From Limnohabitans sp. Rim8 (GTDB lineage: Bacteria > Pseudomonadota > Gammaproteobacteria > Burkholderiales > Burkholderiaceae_C): DNA of 64,000 bases. This document shows, in pieces, positions 55,903-64,000 of the stretch. The notes under the pieces were generated by a model that did not search any database, was not told the origin of the DNA, and saw only the letters and a program-made list of their open reading frames with translations. The stretch lies in the NCBI GenBank assembly GCA_945897465.1, contig CAMDFK010000004.1, forward strand, positions 62,001-126,000, read 5' to 3'. The position numbers and the translations under genes are program-made. How positions within the stretch are numbered: the first letter of the stretch is position 1; the number at the start of each line of letters is the position of its first letter.

Positions 55903-56782
55903 GGGTAGACCAATTATAGAAAGCCTGCACACCTCGCCTGACTGGTTGGCTCATCTGGGCCAGCCGGTGGCGTTGGGTTTGTTGGCCTGGGAGCAAGCAC
56001 AGGCCGATCTGTTGTTGGCCGATGTGTTTGGCTACCATGCGGTGCAGCTGGGCTTGCCCGAACTTCAGTCCTTGCGTTGTAACCGCATGCCCCACCGCTG
56101 GCAGGCGGGGACCGAGTTCGAATGGCCTTGGGCGAACAAGGCTTTGAGCGGCCTTGATCACTTGGATTTAAGCCCTTCAGTAACCACCCATGAGGCAGGC
56201 GTTTCATCTTTGGGCCCCCAGGTCTGGCTGGACAGTCGGGCTTGGCCATGGCAGGCCGACAGCCTGGACTTGGTGGTCTTGCCCCACACGCTGGAGCGCT
56301 CGGCCGATCCGCACGCCTGTTTGCGTGAGGTTGAGCGGGTGCTGATCCCTGAGGGGCAGGTATTGATCACCGGGCTCAACCCCCTGAGTTTGTGGGGATG
56401 GTCTGCGCGGCGCGAGGCTTTGCGACGCGGTTCTGGGGTCTCAGTGCAGAACCTGATCGCTTACCGGCGCCTGCGCGATTGGTTGCGGCTGTTGGGTTTT
56501 GAAGTGCAGGTCAGCCGCTTTTGGGGCTGGACCCCAGCCCTGTCTAGCGAGCGCTGGTTGCAGCGCATGAGTTGGATGGCGCGTGCCGGTGAGCGCTGGT
56601 GGCCGATTTTGGGGGGCGTCTATTTGTTGATGGCCACCAAACGTGTGCCCGGGGGGCGCTGGTTGCCAGCGCGGCAATGGCGCACGGTGCGATCGCCTGC
56701 TCAAGCGACCGCACCCGTGGCCCGCTCCGACACCTTCATGGGCCATCCTTCGGCCGAGAAAGACGCTTTTGACCCCCGTTGA
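55901..56782 (+). CDS. Class I SAM-dependent methyltransferase-like protein with degenerate motif I
   Basis: 293 residues. The post-core region is recognisable ([40 protein letters not shown] near residues 120-160), as in type 11 methyltransferases. The glycine-rich motif I expected near residues 35-45 is absent ([17 protein letters not shown]), so SAM binding is doubtful or divergent. The ATG at 55901 overlaps the gloB start codon. It occurs beside gloB and rnhA in many Burkholderiales. Function unknown. Confidence 0.7.
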   Translation: MGRPIIESLHTSPDWLAHLGQPVALGLLAWEQAQADLLLADVFGYHAVQLGLPELQSLRCNRMPHRWQAGTEFEWPWANKALSGLDHLDLSPSVTTHEAGVSSLGPQVWLDSRAWPWQADSLDLVVLPHTLERSADPHACLREVERVLIPEGQVLITGLNPLSLWGWSARREALRRGSGVSVQNLIAYRRLRDWLRLLGFEVQVSRFWGWTPALSSERWLQRMSWMARAGERWWPILGGVYLLMATKRVPGGRWLPARQWRTVRSPAQATAPVARSDTFMGHPSAEKDAFDPR

Positions 56783-57215
56783 AATTTATACCGATGGTGC
56801 TTGCAAGGGCAACCCCGGCCCCGGCGGCTGGGGCGTTCGCCTGCAGGCGGGGCAACACGTTAAGGAATTGTTTGGTGGTGAGTTGAACACCACCAACAAC
56901 CGCATGGAAATGATGGCCGTCATCGAGGGTTTGTTGGCCCTCAAGCGCCCCTGTCAGGTGACGCTTTACCTTGACAGCGAATATGTCCGCAAAGGCATCA
57001 CCGAGTGGATCCATGGCTGGAAAGCCCGGGGCTGGCGCACTGCGGCCAAGCAGCCGGTCAAAAATGCCGACTTGTGGCAAAAGTTGGATGCATTGGTGGC
57101 CGCTTCCGGACACCAGATCGACTGGCGGTGGGTTAAAGGCCACAATGGCGATCCGGGCAATGAGCGGGCCGATGCACTGGCCAATCAGGGCGTAGAAAAA
57201 GCCTTGGGCCGTTGA
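56769..57215 (+). CDS. rnhA: Ribonuclease HI
   Basis: 148-residue RNase HI, removing RNA from RNA-DNA hybrids. The catalytic carboxylates are seen in [16 protein letters not shown] (near residue 8), [11 protein letters not shown] (near residue 42), [12 protein letters not shown] (near residue 67) and [18 protein letters not shown] (near residue 118). TTG 56769 overlaps the methyltransferase stop and gives the family length; the longer open frame is the previous gene's shadow. Confidence 0.95.
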   Translation: MTPVEIYTDGACKGNPGPGGWGVRLQAGQHVKELFGGELNTTNNRMEMMAVIEGLLALKRPCQVTLYLDSEYVRKGITEWIHGWKARGWRTAAKQPVKNADLWQKLDALVAASGHQIDWRWVKGHNGDPGNERADALANQGVEKALGR

Positions 57216-57367
57216 ATCCACCACTGTCCAGGCCTTGAGTCTGCAGGCCAGGCCCTGACGCGCGCCATTGCGCGCTTGTGCTGCAAGGGCTTGTTGATTG
57301 TGGGGGAATGGCTTGTGCGCTGTTACATTGCTGAAGTCTTGGCGAACGCAAACTGAGAGAAATCTGA

Positions 57368-58762
57368 ATGGCTTACAAAAAAAAATACGCATTGCTGGCC
57401 CTGGTGGGCATTTCCATGGCCTCAGGAGCGGCATGGTGGTGGCAAAACAAAGCCCAGACGAGTGGTGTTGCGCCCATTTCGGCGGCTTCTTCTGCCCAAG
57501 GCGGCCCTGCTGGCGCCCCAGCGGGTGCAGCCAGTGGTGCATCGGGGGGCGGGGCAGGCCGGATGCCTGCGGTGGAAGTCGCCAAAGTCGAGAGCATGAC
57601 CCTGGTGGATGAAACCCAAGCCGTGGGCAGTCTGCGATCGCGCCAAGGTGTGATGCTGCGCCCGGAAGTGGGTGGAAGGGTCAAACAGATTCTTTTCAGC
57701 GATGGCCAGCGTGTGCGCAAAGGCCAGTTGATGGTGCAGTTCGAAGACCAATTGCAGCAGGCGCAGGTGGCGCAGGCCCGGGCCGAGTTGTCGATTGCCG
57801 AGGCCAACCACAAGCGCAACCAGGAGCTGGTGGCGCAAAACTTCATCAGCCAGCGGTCGCTGGACGAGAGCGCAGCGGCCCTGGAGGTCTCACGCGCCAA
57901 ATTGTCATTGGCCCAAGCCACGCTGCAGCGCTTGCAGGTGTTGGCACCTTTTGATGGCATCACCGGCCTCAAGCAAATCAACGTGGGCGATTACCTCAAA
58001 GACGGCGCCGACATGGTCAACGTGGAAGACATGGATGCGGTGCTGCTCGACTTCCGTTTGCCCGAGCGTTTCCAGGCCAAGATCCGGGCCGGTCAAAAGG
58101 CACAGCTGACGGTGGACGCTTTGCCAGGACGTCCCTTCACGGCCATCGTGCAGGCAGTGGACCCCTTGATCGAGGCCAATGGCCGATCGGTTGGGGTACG
58201 CGGCTGCATCGACAACCGCCAACAACAGCTGCGCCCGGGCATGTTTGCCCGGGTCAACGCGGTCTTTAGCTCGCGTGACAACGCTATGGTCATCCCCGAA
58301 GAAGCCATCATTCCGCAAGGCGGCCGGTCCTTTGTGGTCAAGGTGGTGGCGGGTGAGAAGCCGGGTAGCCTGATTTCTCAACGGGTGGCGGTGAAACTGG
58401 GTTTGCGCCAGCCGGGCAAGGTCGAGATCGTAGAGGGCCTGTCTGCAGGTGACACCGTGGTCACGGCGGGCCACCAGCGTTTGCAAAAAGACGGCACGGC
58501 TGTGCGTGTGGTGGACTTGTCCCAGCCCGGTGGTGGCAGGCCTGCAGGCGCACCGGGGCAGCCCGGCGCAGCTGGCGTACCAGCGCCTGGACCGGCATCC
58601 GCGCCTCGACCCGCGTCTTCACCCGCAGGTCCACCATCTGCAGGACCTGCTGCGCAAGGTCCTCGAGCAGGGGGTGCTGGTCGGGCAGGCCAGCCCACGG
58701 CACGGCCCGTGGCCATGTCCGGCCCCAACCCATGCCTGAGGGGCGCAGATGCAACTCGCTGA
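57368..58762 (+). CDS. RND efflux periplasmic adaptor (membrane fusion protein)
   Basis: 464-residue MFP. An N-terminal membrane anchor KKKYALLALVGISMASGAAWW leads into an Ala/Gly/Pro linker, then the lipoyl/coiled-coil hairpin (VAQARAELSIAEANHKRNQE near residue 135) and beta-barrel domains (VRGCIDNRQQQLRPGMFARV near residue 275). The last ~80 residues are almost entirely Pro/Ala/Gly (GAPGQPGAAGVPAPGPASAP), an unusual flexible tail. It partners with the RND permease, which overlaps by 14 bases. An outer-membrane channel gene is not in the window. Drug or metal specificity unknown. Confidence 0.9.
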   Translation: MAYKKKYALLALVGISMASGAAWWWQNKAQTSGVAPISAASSAQGGPAGAPAGAASGASGGGAGRMPAVEVAKVESMTLVDETQAVGSLRSRQGVMLRPEVGGRVKQILFSDGQRVRKGQLMVQFEDQLQQAQVAQARAELSIAEANHKRNQELVAQNFISQRSLDESAAALEVSRAKLSLAQATLQRLQVLAPFDGITGLKQINVGDYLKDGADMVNVEDMDAVLLDFRLPERFQAKIRAGQKAQLTVDALPGRPFTAIVQAVDPLIEANGRSVGVRGCIDNRQQQLRPGMFARVNAVFSSRDNAMVIPEEAIIPQGGRSFVVKVVAGEKPGSLISQRVAVKLGLRQPGKVEIVEGLSAGDTVVTAGHQRLQKDGTAVRVVDLSQPGGGRPAGAPGQPGAAGVPAPGPASAPRPASSPAGPPSAGPAAQGPRAGGAGRAGQPTARPVAMSGPNPCLRGADATR

Positions 58763-61700
58763 AGTTTCCATCCGGCGGCCTGTGCTGGCCGTGGTCATGT
58801 CTTTGCTGATCGTGCTCATCGGTGCGGTCAGCTTCAAAAGCCTGTCTCTGCGTGAGTACCCCAAGATTGACGAGCCCACGGTCACAGTGACCACCCGCTA
58901 TGCGGGGGCATCGGCCGAAGTCATTGAGTCCCAGGTCACCAAACCGCTGGAAGACTCGATTGCGGGTATCGACTCGGTAGACGTCATCACCTCCATCAGC
59001 CGCGCCGAGCAGTCGCAAATCACGGTGCGTTTTCGCTTGGAAAAGGATGCTGACACCGCTGCTGCTGAGGTGCGCGATCGCACCTCGCGGGTGCGTAACC
59101 GCTTGCCGCAAGCGATTGACGAGCCGGTCATTGCCAAGGTCGAGGCCGATGCCTTTCCGGTGATCTGGCTGGCTTTTTCCAGCGACACACTCAATGCCCT
59201 TCAAATCAATGATTTGATCAACCGGGTGGTCAAGCCGCGACTGCAAACTGTGACTGGCGTGGCCGATGTGCGCATTTTTGGTGAGCGCAAATACGCCATG
59301 TTGGTGTCGCTGGACCATGCGCGTTTGTCGTCTTACAAACTCTCGCCTCAAGATGTGGAAGACGCCATCCGGCGCAACAATTTGGAGCTCCCTGCTGGGC
59401 GCATTGAATCCACCAACCGGGAGTTCAGTGTGTCATCTCAGACCGACCTGAACCGCCCGGGTCAGTTTGGTGACATCGTGATCCGAAGCGTGAACGGTTT
59501 TCCGGTCAAGCTGCGCGACGTGGCACAAATCCGTGAAGGTGCCGCCAACGACCGCAGTCGGGTCAGGTTGAACGGCCAATCGGCCATCTCGGCAGGTGTG
59601 ATTCGCCAAGCCACGGCCAACCCGCTGGATTTGTCCGCCGGGGTGCGCGAGATGCTCCCCCGCCTGCGGGCTGATTTGCCCGAGGATGTCACCATCGACA
59701 TTGCCAACGACAACTCGGTGTTCATTGACCGTTCCATCAAGAGCGTGTTCAGCACCATCGTCGAAGCGGTGGTGCTGGTGGCCTTGGTGATCTTTGTCTT
59801 TTTGCGCACCGTGCGTGCGTCCATCATCCCCATCATCACCATCCCCGTCAGTCTGATTGGTGCGTTTGCCATGATGGCTTTGGCAGGTTTCACCATCAAC
59901 ACCTTGACCTTGCTGGCGCTGGTGTTGGCCATTGGCCTGGTGGTGGACGATGCGATTGTGGTGCTGGAGAACATTTACCGGCACATCGAAGAGGGTTTGG
60001 ACCCATTTTCTGCGGCCATCAAAGGTGTTCGCGAGATCAGCTTTGCTGTGGTGGCCATGACCATGACGCTGGCGGCCGTGTTTGCGCCGCTGGCCTTCAC
60101 GCCCGGGCGTACGGGCAAGTTGTTTGGTGAGTTTGCCTTGGCACTGGCCGGGGCGGTGATCGTGTCTGGTTTTGTCGCCCTGACTTTGGCCCCCATGCTG
60201 AGCGCCAAATTGCTCCGGCATAACCCCAACCCGAGCTGGTTTGACCGCAATATGGAGCGTTGGCTCACCGCTTTGTCAAACGCTTACGAAAGTTTGTTGC
60301 GTACAGTTTTGACACGTGCACGTTGGGTGGTGGTCTTGGTCATGCTGGCTTCTGGGGCTGGCATTGCTTACATCTACCCCTCCATGAAGCAGGAGCTCGC
60401 ACCGTTGGAGGATCGGGGCACAATTTTGGCAACCATCAATGCACCCGATGGCTCGACCTTGGAGTTCACTGACCGTTACGCCCGTGCGCTGGAAAAAATT
60501 GGTCAGTCTTATCCTGAGTTTGACCGCGTCTTTGCCAATATGGGCAACCCCACGGTGGGCCAAGGCTCGGTGATTTACCGTGCGGTGGATTGGGACGAGC
60601 GCCAACGCACGACGCTGCAAATTGCACGAGAAATGGGGCCCAAGTTCGGCGCATTGTCGGGTGTGAATGCCTTCCCGATCACCCCACCATCGCTGGGGCA
60701 GGGTTTCCGTGAGCGGCCTCTGAACTTCGTGATTCAGACCTCGGACAGCTATCAAAATTTGAACATGGTCGCCCGACAAATGATGGACGAAGTGGCCAAA
60801 AACCCCGGTATTTTGCAACCCGATGTGGACCTGCGTTTGAACAAGCCCGAATTGCGCGTCGAAGTGGACCGCGTCAAAGCTGCCGAGCTCGGTGTGAGCA
60901 TCGATGTGGTGGCCCGCACCATTGAGACCATGCTTGGCGGACGCGTGGTCACCCGTTACAAACGGGACGCTGAGCAGTACGACGTGATTGTGCAAACCCA
61001 GTCAACCAACCGCAACACGCCGGACGACATCGACGTGATCCAGGTGAGGGGCCGCAACGACACCATGATCCCCTTGTCCAGCCTGGTGAAGGTGCGCGAG
61101 AGTGTTTCCCCCCGCGAGTTGAACCACTTTGGTCAGCGGCGCTCGGTATCGATCACGGCCAACTTGGCCGCTGATTACTCTTTGGGTCAGGCGATTCAGT
61201 TCATGGACGAAACGGCCGCCAAGGTGCTCAAGCCGGGTTACACCACGGAGCTCAATGGCACTTCGCGTGAGTTTAAGAAATCACAAGGTGCTTTGGTGAT
61301 TGTTTTTGTGCTGGCGCTGCTGTTCATCTTTTTGGTGTTGGCTGCGCAATTTGAAAGCTTCATTGATCCCTTTGTGATCATGTTGTCGGTGCCATTGTCC
61401 ATGATCGGGGCGCTATTGGCGCTCAAGTTCACAGGTGGCTCTCTCAACGTGTACTCACAAATTGGATTGATCACGCTGGTGGGCCTGATCACCAAGCACG
61501 GCATTTTGATTGTGGAGTTCACCAACCAGTTGCGCGAACAGGGCATGGCGATGCAAGAGGCCTTGATCAAGGCTTCGGCACAACGCTTGCGCCCCATCTT
61601 GATGACCACCGGTGCCATGGTGTTGGGCGCAGTCCCATTGGCCTTGGCCACGGGGGCTGGCGCTGAGAGTCGCACACAAATTGGCTGGGTGATTGTGGGC

Positions 61701-61832
61701 GGCATGAGCTTGGGCACGGCGCTGGCGGTGTTTGTGGTGCCGACCATGTACTCACTTCTGGCCCGCAAGGCGGTGCCGGGGCCAAACAAAGCGGTGGCGA
61801 TCGATGCACCGCCCGAATCGCCTGCGCACTGA
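58749..61832 (+). CDS. RND efflux transporter permease (HAE1 family)
   Basis: 1027 residues, the length of AcrB-type pumps, with two repeats of TM segments and periplasmic porter loops. The N-terminal SIRRPVLAVVMSLLIVLIG, the TM4 acidic pair in LVVDDAIVVLENIYRHIEEG near residue 395, and the C-terminal GLITKHGILIVEFTNQLREQ near residue 915 are RND hallmarks. It exports toxic solutes using the proton gradient, with the upstream adaptor. ATG 58749 lies inside the adaptor gene. A perfect terminator follows at 61872-61896. Confidence 0.93.
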   Translation: MQLAEVSIRRPVLAVVMSLLIVLIGAVSFKSLSLREYPKIDEPTVTVTTRYAGASAEVIESQVTKPLEDSIAGIDSVDVITSISRAEQSQITVRFRLEKDADTAAAEVRDRTSRVRNRLPQAIDEPVIAKVEADAFPVIWLAFSSDTLNALQINDLINRVVKPRLQTVTGVADVRIFGERKYAMLVSLDHARLSSYKLSPQDVEDAIRRNNLELPAGRIESTNREFSVSSQTDLNRPGQFGDIVIRSVNGFPVKLRDVAQIREGAANDRSRVRLNGQSAISAGVIRQATANPLDLSAGVREMLPRLRADLPEDVTIDIANDNSVFIDRSIKSVFSTIVEAVVLVALVIFVFLRTVRASIIPIITIPVSLIGAFAMMALAGFTINTLTLLALVLAIGLVVDDAIVVLENIYRHIEEGLDPFSAAIKGVREISFAVVAMTMTLAAVFAPLAFTPGRTGKLFGEFALALAGAVIVSGFVALTLAPMLSAKLLRHNPNPSWFDRNMERWLTALSNAYESLLRTVLTRARWVVVLVMLASGAGIAYIYPSMKQELAPLEDRGTILATINAPDGSTLEFTDRYARALEKIGQSYPEFDRVFANMGNPTVGQGSVIYRAVDWDERQRTTLQIAREMGPKFGALSGVNAFPITPPSLGQGFRERPLNFVIQTSDSYQNLNMVARQMMDEVAKNPGILQPDVDLRLNKPELRVEVDRVKAAELGVSIDVVARTIETMLGGRVVTRYKRDAEQYDVIVQTQSTNRNTPDDIDVIQVRGRNDTMIPLSSLVKVRESVSPRELNHFGQRRSVSITANLAADYSLGQAIQFMDETAAKVLKPGYTTELNGTSREFKKSQGALVIVFVLALLFIFLVLAAQFESFIDPFVIMLSVPLSMIGALLALKFTGGSLNVYSQIGLITLVGLITKHGILIVEFTNQLREQGMAMQEALIKASAQRLRPILMTTGAMVLGAVPLALATGAGAESRTQIGWVIVGGMSLGTALAVFVVPTMYSLLARKAVPGPNKAVAIDAPPESPAH

Positions 61833-61871
61833 CCGTCAGAAGCTGCGCACACGGTGTGGCGTTGGATTTAC

Positions 61872-61896
61872 AAAAAGCGGCCAAGGCCGCTTTTTT
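61872..61896. terminator. Perfect rho-independent terminator, bidirectional
   Basis: AAAAAGCGGCC / GGCCGCTTTTTT with a 2-base centre, ending in a T-run on either strand. It lies between the RND operon and the convergent moeA, so it can end both transcripts. Confidence 0.9.
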
Positions 61897-61917
61897 CATG
61901 TGTGACAAGGTTCCCTT

Positions 61918-63255
<1,338 letters not shown>

Positions 63256-63276
63256 GGCTAGCGTGGTCGAGGAAGT

Positions 63277-63900
63277 TCAGAGGGCTTCGAGTAGCTGCAG
63301 CTCGGCCAGCGTGTTGGCATTGGCAAAGGCCTGAGGGCTGTCGCCGGGCAGGTCAAACGGGACAATGGCGCAGCGGTGCTGGCTTGTCCAAGCATCTATT
63401 TTGCGGCCACCGCTTTGCGTGAATTTGACCAGGCTTTCGAGCAGCTCGATTTTGAGCAGGCAAAACACGGGCTGCGGGCGGATTGCGCCATCTTCCTCGG
63501 GGGCGGCGGCCATGGCCATGTCGGCGTCTTGGGTGTCCATGGCTTGGACCAGGCGCTCCACCAGATCGAGCGGAAACAAAGGCGTGTCACAAGGCACGGT
63601 GAGCAACAGCGGGGTTTCGCAGCGCTCCAGACCTGTTAAGAAGCCTGCCAGAGGCCCGGCAAACCCGTCGATGCTGTCGGGCCAAACCGGCACACCCAGG
63701 GATTCGTAGGCCGAGAGGTTGCGGTTGGCGTTGATCAGCACTTCTTGCAAGGGCAGGCTTTGCACTTGCAGGCGCATCAGGGTTTGCAGGGCCAGGGGAA
63801 GACCACGAAAATTTTGCAGGCCTTTGTCGATGCCGCCCATGCGAGAACCGCGCCCGCCTGCGAGGATGAGGCCGGTGATGCCGGGTGCGTTGTGGTGCAT
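63277..63900 (-). CDS. mobA: Molybdenum cofactor guanylyltransferase
   Basis: 207-residue nucleotidyltransferase adding GMP to molybdopterin. The N-terminal nucleotide loop [20 protein letters not shown] near residues 10-29 and the metal-binding [20 protein letters not shown] near residue 98 are diagnostic. It lies between moaA (5 bases away) and moeA. Its presence implies enzymes using the bis-MGD form of the cofactor. Confidence 0.93.
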   Translation of the reverse strand: MHHNAPGITGLILAGGRGSRMGGIDKGLQNFRGLPLALQTLMRLQVQSLPLQEVLINANRNLSAYESLGVPVWPDSIDGFAGPLAGFLTGLERCETPLLLTVPCDTPLFPLDLVERLVQAMDTQDADMAMAAAPEEDGAIRPQPVFCLLKIELLESLVKFTQSGGRKIDAWTSQHRCAIVPFDLPGDSPQAFANANTLAELQLLEAL

Positions 63901-63905
63901 GGCCT

Positions 63906-64000
63906 TCAGCCTCCGATGTAGCTCATCTCCACCCGGCGGCCGGGGCCGCTGGTGGTGTCCGGCCCGCGCAGGCTGCGCAGACGCGAGTATTGGTCGATGC
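63906..64000 (-). CDS. moaA: GTP 3',8-cyclase, C-terminal end (partial)
   Basis: The minus-strand tail reads [20 protein letters not shown] then [10 protein letters not shown] and a stop at 63906-63908. MoaA proteins characteristically end in VEMSYIGG. The start is beyond the window. It begins the moaA-mobA-moeA run. Confidence 0.9.
   Translation of the reverse strand, partial: IDQYSRLRSLRGPDTTSGPGRRVEMSYIGG

Overview
The window is chromosomal DNA of a betaproteobacterium, most likely Burkholderiales/Comamonadaceae (freshwater Limnohabitans/Rhodoferax-like). This is inferred from protein character, dense ATGA-coupled operons, a 4.5S RNA gene divergent from dnaX, pyrR-pyrB followed by a non-catalytic dihydroorotase, and two-subunit indolepyruvate oxidoreductase with TRAP transport. 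No database was consulted, so the genus is a guess. No prophage, CRISPR array, complete insertion sequence, rRNA or tRNA gene was seen.

Layout. 0-1.4 kb: tail of an unknown gene and an RhlE-type RNA helicase. 1.4-6.8 kb: a LysR regulator divergent from a four-gene operon (MaoC-type hydratase, class III CoA-transferase, CitE-like lyase, fumarase/adenylosuccinate-lyase-superfamily lyase), which looks like a C5-dicarboxylate (mesaconate/itaconate/citramalate) route plus an extra elimination step. 7.0-15.3 kb: an indolepyruvate oxidoreductase plus TRAP operon with a divergent LysR gene, bracketed by a duplicated 3' end of a DUF6172 gene. 15.4-16.6 kb: a VapBC-like toxin-antitoxin pair and an exported protein. 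16.6-25.3 kb: housekeeping genes (hemL, thiD, rubredoxin, photolyase, yqgE-ruvX-pyrR-pyrB-pyrX-plsC).

25.4-29.2 kb: a small NTF2-like protein, an AT-rich gap with a gene relic, and a divergent iron-type ABC ATPase and permease with mirror-image promoters. 29.4-35.8 kb: a glycosyltransferase cluster, one member broken by an in-frame amber codon. 36.4-39.2 kb: dienoyl-CoA isomerase-like protein, BrnT/BrnA, DNA polymerase IV. 39.3-47.3 kb: sugar-acid catabolism. Uronate dehydrogenase, a beta-propeller lactonase, glucarate and galactarate dehydratases and a GarL-like aldolase together make an oxidative uronate pathway, with a GntR regulator and the relic of a TRAP permease.

47.4-64 kb: hemerythrin, membrane hydrolase, 4.5S RNA (ffs), dnaX-ybaB-recR, an orphan NrtA-like binding protein, mltD-gloB, a methyltransferase and rnhA, an RND efflux pair, and moeA-mobA-moaA.

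The points most worth following up are: the DUF6172 3'-end duplication around the indolepyruvate/TRAP block; a nine-A slippage site in dnaX placed to make a gamma-like short product; the unassigned lyase in the CoA operon; the amber-interrupted glycosyltransferase; and the TRAP relic in the uronate locus.
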